Shown here in pieces: positions 44,055 to 55,603 of a stretch of DNA of 64,000 bases. Location of the stretch: positions 60,451,218-60,515,217 of the forward strand of contig NC_073745.1 of the NCBI RefSeq assembly GCF_029784135.1. The letters run 5' to 3'. Under the pieces are notes generated by a model. It worked only from the letters and a program-made list of their open reading frames with translations. It was not told where the DNA came from and did no database searches. The translations under genes and the position numbers were made by a program. The DNA comes from Toxorhynchites rutilus septentrionalis. Its lineage: Eukaryota; Arthropoda; Insecta; Diptera; Culicidae. Positions within the stretch are counted from its first letter, which is position 1. Each line of letters begins with the position of its first letter.

Positions 44055-45202
44055 CACTCTGTCCAACTTCTATAAAACCAGGTGATGATCTTACTGCTTT
44101 GTGTCATTGTAAACAAACAGTGCTTTAATTTATATTCTAGTGTGTAGGTATTGTTGACTACCATACACTGCATGATTTTCATGTGTGTGTGTGTGTGCAA
44201 GCGCTGAGCGTTAATGAATGTTCCCGTATTTTCAACTGTCAAGTTTCTATAAGACCAGTTACATTTTCCGTTGTTTTAGTTGTTCTGATCAATTAAATCT
44301 GGAAAATGCCGAAGGGAAAAGTCCTCACGGAGAGAGGAGAAAGACAAATCGATGCATTTCACCAAGAAAATATTAGTATTAGAGAAATTTCTCGTCGGAT
44401 TGGACGATCCCATCAAGTAGTGCTCAATTATTTGGCGAATCCTCAAGGATACGGTAAGAAGGAGAGAGCTCCACGTAAATCGAAGCTCTCTGTCCCGGAT
44501 AAGCGGGGAATAGCTAGAACAGGTTCGAATACCTTAAAATCGCATGTGCAAATAAAGCAGTATCCGTTTGCCTGTCGAGACATGCACCGATTAGGAAGCG
44601 CCCTGCAACTTCACGCGCGCTCCGTCACAGCCACCCTCGCAGGATTTCGCCAAAACCAGCAAAACAATGGTACTATTCATACCAGCAAGTAAGCTGAGCA
44701 ATGGATTAAGGACCAAAAACCTATTTTTTTGGACTGGCCGGCTCACTCTCCAGACTTGAATCCTGGTGGAAATCTTAGGGGGATCCTTGTACGCAGAATC
44801 TACACTGAGTGAAAACGGTACACCACGACTGAAGAACACAATGTCACAATTTCGGAAAAATGGAAAAATATCGAGAAATCCGTTCAGCAGAACTTGGTAA
44901 ATAGTATTCCAACACGAATTTCCAAGGCAAGGTTACCGATTCTTGCCATGCAAATCAGCCTATCGTCTTAATTTTTATTGATAGTACTTATGAATTTTGA
45001 AGTGGTCCTATAGAAACTGGACAGCAGAAATTATCATATTTAAGCACAATAAATAAACAAACAACTCTTTTGAACGGAATTGACGTTAAATATACGTTAT
45101 TCTAGGCAGTCTACAATGTATGAATGTATCTTGTTGAAATTCTAACTGTTTGTGTTGCAACGAAATAGAATCAGGGTGGTCTTCTAGAAGTTGGACAGAG
45201 TG
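44055..45202 (+). mobile_element. Tc1-like element with IR/DR ends, copy B (1148 bp)
   Basis: The outer repeats (CTGTCCAACTTCTATAAAAC at 44059; complement ending 45198) and inner repeats (CTGTCAAGTTTCTATAAGAC at 44236; complement 45003-45024) are spaced 177 and 174 bp apart. This is the doubled terminal repeat design of IR/DR Tc1 elements. TA is duplicated (44053-44054 and 45203-45204). The homologous repeat at 52934 holds a single TA, so it represents the empty site. Confidence 0.88.
44306..44971 (+). pseudogene. Tc3-like transposase relic, copy B, centre deleted
   Basis: ATG opens MPKGKVLTERGERQIDAFHQ, an HTH (IREISRRIGRSHQVV) and basic linker NPQGYGKKERAPRKSK, ending with TAA at 44690-44692 (128 codons). 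Beyond it, shifted frames read FLDWPAHSPDLNPGGNL, where the catalytic Glu block PIENL has become PGGNL, then EKWKNIEKSVQQNLVNSIPTR. The part with the first Asp, seen in copy A, is missing, and QQDN is QQNN. Confidence 0.8.
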
Positions 45203-45539
45203 TATCTGTGGGAATCCGCTTTGCAAATATACATGCAAGTAGGCGTTACTTTAATTCCCACCGAGCTGTGTTTTCCCAACACAGAGTTCAAAATCAATGT
45301 GCCTGGAGCGATCCGCTTTGCAAATACATCCAAGTCGGGGGTATTTTTGTTCCCATCGAAATGTGTTTCCAAAAGATGGATTTCAAAACAAAGAGGCGGG
45401 TGAATCCGCATTGCCAATATATGCAAGCTGCGAGCACCTTTGTAGTCGCTTGTCTTGGTGTAGACCGGAATATGTTTCCCTAAATCGTACTTCTAAACTG
45501 AGAAGCCTGGTAAAATCGTCATTTCAGATACTTACATGG

Positions 45540-45860
45540 CAACTGTTCAAACTTTTTACTTACAAAGCAAATATACTGAATTCAATTGATTTCGAAAATT
45601 GTTCCATTCAATCGATAATTTAATCAGTACAATACAAATACTTACTAAGACAACGGTAGTCCCACGTCAACGTTGCGGTTATATCATAGCCATAACCCAC
45701 CCATTTCTTCTGTTGAGGGCCCGCATTGATTTCCATCTTGTCTGGTGGAGATTGCTTTCGTATTTTGGCATCAAACGCACACCTTGGTGTTGTGTCGTGC
45801 TTTGCCAAAGATAGCCTAAGGTGGTTTAGGAATGGGGAATAATTGTGCTGCTGGAACAAA
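45540..45860. other. Spacer upstream of the gag fragment
   Basis: No LTR can be recognised; frames on opposite strands overlap. The block near 45655 (GGTAGTCCCACGTCAACG) vaguely resembles the GCAGTCCTACGTCAATATG next to the tRNA-like sequence at 18625. Confidence 0.3.
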
Positions 45861-46528
45861 ATGTCGCGTATCGATGGTGACACCCGGTATTATGCGCTGC
45901 GGGCGATTTACATGAGTAAATTGAAGAAATCCAGTGATTCAGCGTCCGTAAATCCTGCGCCTCCGGTGAGACCTCTCAACATACGGCTACCGGAATTGAT
46001 TTCGCCTAAATTTAGCGGAAAACTGGAGGACGGGTGTGTTTTTCGCGATTCGTTTGAGTCAGCGGTTGGTTCTCGTGACGATATCAGCGCGATCGAGAAT
46101 ATGCACTATTTGAAGGGCCTAGTGCAGGGAGAAGCATCCTCGGTTCGATAAAAATCAGTGAGCAGGGATACAAAGACGCCTGGCGATCGTTGCGTCTGCG
46201 GTTCGAGAACAAACGTCAGCTGATTAAATGTCACATCAATACTCTCTTCGATACTCCAACGATGCGCAAGGAGAGCGCCGAAGAACTTCTGGCCTTAGTG
46301 GACCGTTTCGAGCAGCAAATTTCCGTTCTCAAGAGCTTGGGAGAACCAGCCGATCGATGGAGTTCTCTTCGGGTGTATCTGTTGTCTGTCCGCCTTGATC
46401 CGAGTACGGCACGAGAATGGGAGAATCACTGTGCCGAACTCAACGCCGATAACATCGCAGCTGTTCACGATTCATCAGTCATTCATCTAGCGACTGCGAA
46501 CGACAGCGGCGGCTCAATGAACATATAG
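45861..46528 (+). pseudogene. BEL/Pao retrotransposon Gag fragment (DUF1759-like)
   Basis: Gag-like capsid region of BEL/Pao elements. The ATG at 45861 opens MSRIDGD; then RLPELISPKFSGKLEDG and FRDSFESAVGSRDDISAIENM appear, a typical DUF1759 start, and YLKGLVQGEA. A frameshift near 46145 moves the reading to ISEQGYKDAWRSLRLRFENK, LIKCHINTLFDTPTMRKESAEEL and DRFEQQISVLKSLGEPADRW. Similarity ends at ELNADNIAA. No zinc knuckle, protease, RT or LTR follows, so only a truncated piece remains. Confidence 0.8.
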
Positions 46529-46529
46529 G

Positions 46530-48055
46530 ATGTACCGTATCAGATTTCTTAGCGTGAAGTCGGTTTTATATTATTCTTACACGATACGTTGCGGAAGCGT
46601 TACATTTGATATAATACTACTATCATTGCAAGTGTTTTAGATGTGTATGCTTACATACAATGTGTTCGATCTGACAAAGTCATCACGAAATTTTGGAAAA
46701 GAATATCTCATTGGATCCACGCCGTGTCAGCCGGATAATGTAAAACCGCCTTCGGGTGAGGGGGTGTTTGTGTATGATTGAATCACACGCACGCATTTTA
46801 GATTTTATGCATCTTCAATGGTGCGGTTGCTATCGCCTCCGCCGCCATCGCATAACCGATTCGGTTTAGAATTTATGTTGCCGTTCAACTAAAGGGACTG
46901 CATAGTATAATTCGTGAATCGTTTCCTATGGAATGATGTTGGGAGAGTTGGGAGAATTGGAGATGTAAGCTATACTAAAAACACTCAAGATATTTCAAGA
47001 TATTCAACATGTTCACTTTCCAGTTTCTCTCATGACAGCGAGTAATTAACAGAGAGAGTTTATTCAAAATTTGTGTTGCTTCGCTGCTTTGGGAATGGTC
47101 TGTTCCACTGCTATGCATAAAAATATGAAAAAGAATCAACATAATGACCTATGTATTTACTGCTTATTTTTTGAACGCTTATAACTCGATTATCTCTCGA
47201 CAGATCGCAAAGATGTTTGCATCAATCGATATTTCTACGCATTATAGTACAATTAATGAAGAAGATTATGTACTTGTTAAAAAAAACAAATTATAGTTGT
47301 AGAATAAAAAACTATTTTTTTCGAATTTCGCAGATTTTCGCACCGCTTCTTCATGCTAGTGTAATGTGCCTAATAATTTATTGTGCGCTGGTTGTTTTGA
47401 AGCGATCCAAAAATCAAGCCAAATGTTGATTTTTTTATAAGATCGCAACCGAAAAAACTAACAAAATAAATGGTGCGTCTTCACTGGTACGACAATACCC
47501 CACGTCTTCATCCTCCAAGCGGCACCGCATCTCAACGCAAATATGCTTCTTATCGCCGGCGGTAAGGAAAATAAACGGCCCGACAGATTGAAAAGTGCCA
47601 ACCGTGGCGGATTTTATTATCGCTCGCGGGAGATCGGAAAACAATGAGAGGCTGAGGGAAACTCCGTCACCAGAAACTGGTCGTCTCTATAAAACGTTCC
47701 CACTTCCCCCACTTCGTCACGCTGTTTCCCGGTTCCCCTCCCATCGGGCCACTTGATGACTTCATATTCATCGCCTAGGGTTTTTTCCTCCCTCCGAGCA
47801 GCAGCGTAAACATTATGATAAGATACGCTCTATTATTACACACTTCGTTTGTTTCTCACTTACAATTTGATATTCAATGAAGTGATTACCGCTTGATTGT
47901 TTGGTATGTGTGTGTGTGTTCGTGTGCGCCGAGTGGTGACGTTTGCTGCAGGAGGAGGGTTCGACTTCCCTACCAATGATGACAGTGAAGTGATGAAGTG
48001 GAACATTCTTCACTGTCTCAGCTCAGCTCAATGCAAATGAGAGGCAGATTTATTG
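46530..48055. other. Spacer without gene
   Basis: Contains a (TG)n run near 47905-47920. Frames at 47217-47644 have no domain and compete on opposite strands. Confidence 0.35.
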
Positions 48056-48112
48056 GGCACCTTACACGATCAAACTGATTGACAATAAGTGTCTTCAATA
48101 TCGTGACAGCTA

Positions 48113-48516
48113 CACTGAGAGAAATAATTAGTAAATATAACGAATTTTTTGGTAAATACTACCAATCTATAGTCATTTTCGACCGTACTAATAAATACAT
48201 ATGTCAAGCAGAACCATGATTCGGAAGCCCAATATCGGCTACATTTTCTCGCCGAAAATGCACGTATCAGAATTATATCCTTATTATACCTCCGTATTGC
48301 CTTATGGGAACAATGAAAATGGTTAATACGCGCTTTTCTCACCAATTTTCAGATATGACAATATACAAGCTTACTAATGTTATCGAGTAAAATATACTAA
48401 TCTCTGGTAGGGATGCGGGTTTGTTGACAATATGTACAAAAAAAATTGTACATTCTACTAATTTTGCATTACCAAATGTATTTAGTAGTTTTCGACCGAG
48501 GATTTTTCTAAGGGTA
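48113..48516. mobile_element. Possible MITE, 404 bp
   Basis: CTACACTGAGAGAAATAAT at the left and, inverted from the right, CTACCCTTAGAAAAATCCT pair imperfectly. TTTTCGACCG occurs near both ends. No target duplication is resolved. Confidence 0.35.
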
Positions 48517-49104
48517 GGCTTTCGACATCCGATCTAACCTCAATCAATATTTTGCCACCTTACACGGTCAATATCGCCCTCAACCCGAGACAACGAAAGT
48601 ATCCACGATGGCTAGTGGTGACATTTGAGTTTGGGATCCATACTTTTCTCCATCAGATTAGAAGGCTAAAAGGCAATTTTCAATTGGTAAAATTTGAATG
48701 AAAATATCTACTTGGTATTATTTAATTAGATGAAGCGCGTAGTCCTAACCCTAACCAAACCTATTTCCTCTGAATTTTCAGATATTCCTACTAAAATTTA
48801 TTATTATAATATAATGTCAATTTCAGAAACAATTTTTGTACAAGATTTTCTCACCACTTGCAGAAAGAAAAAGGGTTTTGCATTCACATTGAATACTAAT
48901 TTGATTCAGAAAGGTTAATTTTCATTCATAATTTACATTTTAAAACTCGTTTTTTCCTCTTCAAAAACTCATCATAATACTCACTTCACAAATACAGACT
49001 GTTCCTTTCAGTTGCAGAGATGCCAGATTATTTTAGTTTGTGAAAATATATGCAAGTTATATCATCTGCAAGCAAATGTTTTTATTCCATAAATAAGACT
49101 ATGA

Positions 49105-49447
49105 CAGTAGAACCCCGATTATCTGCGAGCGGGTGATCCGCCGTGCGGATTATTCGCGACTGCGAGTTCCGTAGTAAATCAATAGGCCTTTCCGGAATTT
49201 GTTGATGAGTGGTAGGCCCATGATCTTTTGTTGTGGTCATGGCTTTTACATTATTTAGCCACTGATATACACGACCTTATAGATGGATAGTTTAATGATT
49301 TCTGTATTGATAAAGCATAGTTTTTATATTGAAACATCTTTTTTCGTGTTTGAATTTCTTTTTTTGGTCCTCTAATGGGACATCCGTGATTTTCATTATT
49401 CGCGGTGAGTTTACCCGACTATTCCGCGGATAATCGGGATTCTACTG
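49105..49447. mobile_element. pogo/Tigger-like MITE, 343 bp
   Basis: The inverted ends CAGTAGAACCCCGATTATCT and CAGTAGAATCCCGATTATCC are characteristic of Tigger-derived MITEs. TA follows the right end (49448-49449); the left flank reads GA. Subterminal GCGGATTATTCGCG / CGCGGATAATC motifs. Confidence 0.7.
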
Positions 49448-49714
49448 TAACTTGAATTAACACGTGATGTTTTTTCACCTGTGATTTTCCCAGATCTTCT
49501 CATTCTCCAAATTTTATAGCGGAGTGTGAAGAAACACACAACTTAGACTAAAAAGGGTGCCCCGCTCGCTAGCGCAAAGAATGACCGAGTTCAACGTTAA
49601 AAAAAATCCTAAGACGTTATTAATTTTCATTCACTCTCTCATCATCACATTGTCAGTTTTCCTTGAGGTTTTGATTTGTATCGTGAAAAGTACCGTATTT
49701 TGCTATTAAAAGTA

Positions 49715-49953
49715 CAGTAATTTAAATTTAATGCGACATTTTTCTAATTGGACAGACCTGTAATGCGACACGTTTAGTTAGATATTTTTGTAAACATCGA
49801 GTTCGGGGCCCAAATAATGGCCCCACATTAAAATTCGCCACCAGACGTCGACACTGTACCACTCTCATCGTCAATGTCCAAATACAGGTCGAAATCGCCT
49901 CCCATCCGACACTGAGTGGTTCCTCGGCATGTCGCATTAAATGTAAATTATTG
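49715..49953. mobile_element. TA-flanked MITE, 239 bp
   Basis: The inverted ends CAGTAATTTAAATTTAATGC and CAATAATTTACATTTAATGC continue into GACAT and are flanked by TA (49713-49714 and 49954-49955). The internal stretch 49798-49868 (GCCACCAGACGTCGACA region) is shared with 21816-21885. The minus-strand frame 49728-49937 is just MITE sequence. Confidence 0.75.
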
Positions 49954-50349
49954 TATCAGTTTTCCAAACCAAAAGATTTCAGAACTTTATAAATTTTAAT
50001 TGCAATCGCATCCATATGAAATGACACGATATTGATGCCCGAAAATCAGAATATCCGGATTTCTGCGTGGTCGGCCATGTTCAGCTGTCATTATGCTCTC
50101 AAATGTCATCATAATGTCAATAAAATTGACCGTGTAAGGTTCGCTTATGTTGTGATAATCATTTGCTGTTTATTTTCCGCCTAAGTTTTTGTGCGGTGAA
50201 CGCTTTTTCTTTCTAGAAGACCCTGATGACTTTTCGACTTTTCGATTTGATTTGAACATTATTCACTGTGTTTAAGAGGTTAAAAATATTACATATACTG
50301 AATATGTAACGATTGGTAAACGACTGAACTAAGCGTACCATAAAAAAGA

Positions 50350-50885
50350 CCCCATTCGTGGTCCTAAACTTCTCGTCCAGTAACTCCTATCCCTACCTCC
50401 TCGCGATGCCGACAGGAGTACGAGTAACCATGGTGAAGATCGGGCAACCAACCCCGGTGGGATTATGGTCATATAAAGACAGGGAAGAGAACCTATCCGA
50501 GCGTCTATTCACCATGGAGGTGCGGCTCAAAACACCGTCTGTTTCCCATCTCAGGGGCGGCTGATAACTGTCCTCGTTCCAACGTGGGACTCTAAACAGA
50601 GCTGTGAACGATGGTCCTCCGGCGAGACAGGGAGTTAGTGCAGGCCCTGCAAGCCGTCCATAAAAATGAAACGAACAGGAAAGTTTAAAAAAAAATCCGA
50701 GACAGGACAATCGGACTAAACCCACGCAAAGAACACGGGTTAGAGATTGGAAACTAGGGACATGGAACTGCAAGTCTCTCAACTTCCTTGCAAGTACCCG
50801 AATTCGAAAATATTGGAAGGCCGCAATTTCAACATCGTAGCGCTGCAGGAGGTGTCCAGAAAGATTCGATGGTACGATCGTTTCA
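50350..50885 (+). pseudogene. Possible non-LTR retrotransposon endonuclease remnant
   Basis: At 50756-50880 shifted frames read TWNCKSLNF, then GRNFNIVALQEVSRKIRW. This resembles the start of the endonuclease/exonuclease/phosphatase domain of non-LTR elements (TWN...SL..., DIV.LQEVRW). A G+C-richer upstream stretch (50390-50700) may be the 5' part. No reverse transcriptase is recognisable. The match is short and interrupted, so the call is moderate. Confidence 0.45.
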
Positions 50886-50979
50886 AGGTGGTATAGCTTT
50901 CATCGTGATGGGGGAGATGCAGAAACAGGTGATTGCCTTATGGCCAGTCAACGAAAAAAGGCTTTTGAATCTGAGCTAG

Positions 50980-52780
50980 ATCCATAGCGTCTTAGATAAA
51001 CCATTTAGATAGCACGCTCGACGCTCCTTTAGCGTGATGGAGGTTAATTTGCAGAACCTTATTGTGCACTAAAGTAGGAACTGTCAGATTGATGAACTAC
51101 GTGGATTTCGAAGAATACCAGAAGTCCTTATAAGGTTTTTTTGATTTTGTACTGGAACTAAAGTTTTGGCGGCACTAGTCTTGGAAGACCTTAGATTTCC
51201 AAGGTATATGGAGTTAAGTATTATTGTTTTTTGGGATTACATACTCATAAAGGTCCCGCGATAATGCAGTAAGGGCACAAAGTACTGTCGGGGGCGTCCT
51301 GTTACTCCACAGGCTACTTTCGTGGCAGGGTATTTCATTGAAAGCCAATACACCGTCCCCCCTCCCCTGACCATTCATTCCTCGGTACGGGTCGCATCAC
51401 TCTTAGATTTAGGGGTTTATCCATTTCTTTCTTCACTAGATAGCCATGGATAACAGCCATTGTAACCATCCTCCTTCGGCGCTTTGGGCGCCTTATCTCT
51501 GCTCTGGCTCCCAAAAGTTTCAAATTCTTTTTCGAACATGTTACTGAAGAGATCCGTCATTCGCAGGCGGAGTAACAAGATGCAAACTTCAACAACTTGA
51601 TAAGGCTATTCTGGAGCCCAAGGAGGGTCGGTTTGTGTAGCTGATCAAAATTATAAATTTTATCAGACAGATTATTTCTGATTAGCACCTATCTCGCTGT
51701 AGCTTCCAGTCTACTCCTTCATCAATAAGCAGTCGATATGCTTTAAGCGTAATAGGAAAAATGGGGCATACCACAATAGTTCAAAACAATGGACGCAGTG
51801 GTTCACAGCCAACAGAGGACAAACATGTCAGAGAAGATAATTTGAAGTTGAAACAGCTTTTAGAAAAAAACGGAGGGGCTATCGATTCGAACAAAAAATC
51901 TGAACGGACAATACTCCGCCATTGTAACATTGTTACATCGCTGACTGTCCGGGTAGTATCAGAGTCAGTTAATTGACGAATTTACATTAGATTTACAACC
52001 AGATGGCGCTGCGAGTAAAATGGTGATGTTTTGTTTCTTTTACGTAGAACTACGTTTTTCATTGAGGGTAAGGGTGCCAAAGCCGTTATAAAATACTAAT
52101 GTGTTGTTGAATGATATTATGTTAATAGCTAGCATGTACTTGGTTCGCTCTGGCTGCAAAGAGAACGAAGTTTTGCGTGTCTAGCAGCAACATAATTTTG
52201 TTACAGCATGAAAGGGAGTATTATGTTTGACATCCCGTTTGTAACACGTGAGCGGTAAAAGGATAGATTTGATCCGACACAGTCAATTAGTGGGAGCCCA
52301 AACTTCAAATTGAAATATATCAAAATAATGTTTTTGGCGCTTGGTTCGTTTTGGCAGAACCCCGACCACCTAATGTTAATTTCACACATATAGACAAACG
52401 CAGCTCGATACAAGAATGGAAGATATTGCGAAACGGCGATGCAATTTCATTCGCATTCACTACACACCCTCGAAGAAGAGGAAGCCATCCGAATCAAAGT
52501 GAGCTGCGACAAAAAGGGTGTCAGCAGCATACGGAAAATTTTTGGACTAGTGCGGATATGAAAGAGTATCCAGAGTTTTGGAATACGGACATACACTGCG
52601 TTTATTTAAATACAACGTATCTTTCATGTAAGTGTGTTTTAAAATCCCAGTAGGAAAACCTTACTGATGCATGTTCTGGGGTCGATCCCACCTCATATAG
52701 GAGCATTGGTGTTTATAGTTTGTGATCGATATCTGAGTGGGATAGATATAGTTTGCTGCAAGTTGGGAACGTGATTGTGT
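50980..52780. other. Unassigned region
   Basis: Moderate G+C with short frames; 52351-52653 (100 codons) is the longest and shows no domain. It may include decayed retrotransposon, but I cannot support that. Confidence 0.3.
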
Positions 52781-52786
52781 TGTTCT

Positions 52787-53434
52787 ACGTCGAAAATACG
52801 GTCGTATCCTAGATACAGCCCTTTACTTTTTTTTTGGCATGAAATTCGTTTAAATATGTTAGAAAAATCTGAATTTTGAATGTTTTCATTGGCCCGATTT
52901 ACGGTTTCCCCAACACAGATTTCAAAATCGATGTACCTGTGGATATCCGCTTTACAAATATACATGCAAGTCGTGGGTATTTTTGTTCCCAGCGAGCATT
53001 GTTTCCCTAACACGGACTTCAAAATCAATGTGCCTGGGGGAATCCGCTTTGCAAGCAGGTCGGGAATATTTTTTGGTGTTGAGTACTTTTGTACTCGCTT
53101 GTCGTTGTGCAGACCGGAATATGTTTCCCTAAATCGTACTTTTAAACTGAGAAACTTGGGAAAATCATCATTTCAGATTCTAGAGGTTAATGAACTTTCG
53201 CGGATCGAGAACTACGTAAACATGAGATGTGCAATATTTTCAAAGGGAAATGTAAAATACAACGATTCTTCCGTTCACATATTTTGGTAGTCCTAAGCAT
53301 CATATCAAACGTAAAACGTAAAATTTCGATGCATTCCAAAATAACATTCGAAGTGGTAAACAAGTGGATTGCAGAATATAATTGCGTAGATCTACGTCGA
53401 AAATATGCGGTCGTATCCTAGATACAACCCCTTA
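52787..53434. repeat. Second array of about 95-bp units bracketed by direct repeats
   Basis: A 42-base block starting CTACGTCGAAAATACGGTCG at 52787 recurs at 53391 (CTACGTCGAAAATATGCGGT). Between them (52885-53190) are two to three of the units seen at 43986-45530. The single TA at 52934-52935 marks the place where the Tc1 element inserted in the other array. Frames at 52693-53290 only read the repeat. Confidence 0.6.
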
Positions 53435-53439
53435 CAAGT

Positions 53440-54330
53440 TTTTTCAACTAGGTAAACGATAAATAGTATGTGTTGCGCTAAAAATACTGCAAATCCTTTC
53501 CGTATCGGCCCCTACATAATTAATTATATCAGCCAACTTAATATGATATCGATTTCATCGCCATTACCCGCAGTATTAATAACTTGTATGCATTATCAAA
53601 CTTATAATTTTCGAAGATTATCTATGACTTCGGCCAAATCGCGTGTTGAAACTATCGTAAATATACAAAACTCGAACTTACATGTTCTGAGTAATATAAT
53701 GTAGGTGTCGCATGAGCTGTTTCAGATTTGCGTAAATTCGTCAACAAAACAAATTCTCATCATTCTTGCACTTAAACAATAATATATTTCAAATAGTTAT
53801 GACTTTTTAAATATTAACAAAATTTTGCTGGTCTTACTCTTCTTGTTATCTTTTTCCTGTAGATGTTTGAAGTCGCAAATATTGTTAGTTCCGATGGAAG
53901 GCGAAGATAGTCATGTACGGCGATGGGCATTAAAAAGCCCACCTTGCATATGTGAAAACTTTTCTCAATTTCTGAACTGTTTAATCAAAAATTAAACTAC
54001 CGTTATTTCATATAATTGTATATTAACTATTACTCTTTCAAGTAAATCACAAGTTTTGCCATTTTTGTTAAATTTTGTTTTTTCCTTACATGACTTTTTC
54101 TAAGTTTGCAAATATGCGATGACAAAAATAAAAGCCCATCCCCGAAAAAATAATATTAAAATCATTCAAAACCTTTGGGGAACCCCTCGTTTCCACATGT
54201 TATGACAGCTAGGATTGTACGATATTATCTACAACCTTTCAGTGATTCAGTTGGCGCGATATAAACAAAGTGCTGTTCACGTTGGTACATAAAAGTCGAT
54301 TCTTGTTATCTACACAAAGAGTTTTCAACA
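53440..54330. other. Spacer with a copy of the Tc1-flanking repeat
   Basis: 53806-53925 (ATGACTTTTTAAATATTAAC, AAAATTTTGCTG, then GGAAGGCGAAGATAG) is a direct match to 55277-55640. Otherwise nothing supported. Confidence 0.4.
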
Positions 54331-54338
54331 AAATCAAA

Positions 54339-55100
54339 ATGGGTGGGAAGAAAATCAGCATGCAAGTCCGAGATCTTGTTGTTCAGATTTCACAGCGGAA
54401 GATTGCAGAAAAGTTCCGTGCAATAAGGGGAGCAGTACGTGAACTTGTTCACGTACTGCCCAGAGCTTACGGAGCCGGAAGAGGCCGTCGTCGGAAGACT
54501 GATAGTCGGACGGATCAACGAATTATCAGGGAAGTGAAGAAATCTCCCAAAGTATCAGTCAAAGTCATTCCCTCTCGTTGGCGGTATTGGTAACTTAAAG
54601 ATGTAGAACCCTAGGTTGATCACTTGATATGTAGTACTTTATTATAATGTAAACCAAATTAAGAAATAAAAAGAATTTAAGTGAAAAAAAAGGCGGTATT
54701 GGCCAGGACCGTACGCCGTAGACTAGCTGAGCATGGACTCAAGAGCAGATTCACAATAAAAAACGTTAACAAACCTGAAGACCTGAAAGATTGCAGGAAT
54801 GCCAATTGCAAGCTACAGTCAAGCACGGAGGAGGCAATGTAATGATGGGGGATGCTTTTCCTGAGCTTGTGTTAGAAATCTGGTGTGAATTCACGGAATC
54901 ATGACAGCAGATGTCTACGTTAATATTCTTAAGGTCAACCTGAAGGAATCGCTTCTAAAAACTGGCCTACGAAACAGCTTTGTTTTCCAACAGAAGAACG
55001 ACCCGAAACACACTGCCAAGATGACCAAAGTCTATTTCCGTTCACGCAAAACAAAACCACCTGAATGGCCAGGTGATTGAAGCTTCAAGAGCCCACACTA
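54339..55100 (+). pseudogene. Tc1-like transposase relic interrupted by a retroposed insert
   Basis: ATG at 54339 opens MGGKKISMQVRDLVVQ, followed by RKIAEKFRAIRGAV (HTH) and GRRRKTDSRTDQRIIREVKK. After the insert at 54591-54691 it continues TVRRRLAEHGLKSRF, VKHGGGNVMM, IMTADVYVNILKVNLKESLLKTGL and FQQKNDPKHTAKMTK. The second catalytic Asp (QQDN) is replaced by Lys, the SDE region is deleted, and stops are present. Reading ends around EWPGD near 55078, before the Glu block. Confidence 0.8.
54591..54691 (+). mobile_element. 101-bp poly(A) retroposed insert with 11-bp duplication
   Basis: GGCGGTATTGG stands at 54580-54590 and again at 54692-54702. The insert ends with AATAAA (54664-54669), a 14-base spacer and eight A residues. 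Removing it restores the expected Tc1 reading LGGIGQDRTVRRRLAEHG. The length suggests the 3' tip of an mRNA or of a non-LTR element copied in by a non-LTR reverse transcriptase. Confidence 0.8.
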
Positions 55101-55313
55101 ATTATTGATGCTTATAACTTTTTTGCTTCTGTTGTGTAATTTGTTATTTCTCGAACTTTTTTATACTTGTTTTCTTTTTTACTTTGTGTGCCATTGAAAT
55201 AAAATGTGTAGTTTAATTTTTATGAATTGAATCCAGCTAATTATGATGGAAATATGACTTGTATGTAATATGATTATTATGACTTTTTGAACATTGACAA
55301 AATTTTGCTGTAA

Positions 55314-55599
55314 CACGTTGAGCCTCAAATTTTTCTTGCTGCTCTTTCCATTCAGCCCGCATCAAGAGCGTTGGCACAATATCAATATCGATCCCAGCTT
55401 CCATAGGTATTTACTGTATAAATAGAAAATAGTCTGAAATTTGACTAGAAAGTAATCACATTATGAGAAACATCCGAAAACAAACCGTATACATTTTTTT
55501 TCTTATTTTGTTATTGTCAGTCCCAGTCAGTCAGCGCTTTCCTACCAAAAAGCTCACCGTCGGCTAGGGACCCTAGGGGCCGACGCGGAGCTCAACATG
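55314..55599. mobile_element. TTAA-type MITE, 286 bp
   Basis: The ends CACGTTGAG and CATGTTGAG (inverted) are flanked by GTAA (decayed) and TTAA (55600-55603). The body matches 15946-16191. It is inserted in a repeat whose unoccupied version lies at 53806-53925. Confidence 0.65.
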
Positions 55600-55603
55600 T
55601 TAA

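Larger units (their letters stand above)
43986..45530. repeat. Array of about 95-bp degenerate units, split by a Tc1 element
   Basis: Units begin near TTTCCCAACACAGACTTC, pass through AAAATCAATGTG and ATCCGCTTTGCAAAT, and end with CAAGTCGGGGGTATTTTTG. Three to four units lie here (43990-44054 plus 45203-45530) and two or more at 52885-53190. Both loci end in the same GACCGGAATATGTTTCCCT block. ORFs at 45191-45623 simply read through the repeats. Confidence 0.65.
48057..50151. repeat. Three ACCTTACACGGTCAA ends around a MITE cluster
   Basis: ACCTTACACGATCAA at about 48059 and ACCTTACACGGTCAA at about 48556 point right. The inverted form TTGACCGTGTAAGGT at about 50137 points left. Either of the first two could pair with the third as ends of a 1.6- or 2.1-kb element. 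ACATTTGAG lies inside both the 48.5-kb and 50.1-kb ends. No clean target duplication is visible. Confidence 0.4.

Noticed and set aside
45861..46528. Endogenous viral element
   Set aside because: The Gag-like text matches the DUF1759 type of BEL/Pao retrotransposons, with no envelope or viral gene nearby.
47900..47925. TG-rich microsatellite as a regulatory site
   Set aside because: A short simple repeat with no other supporting signal.
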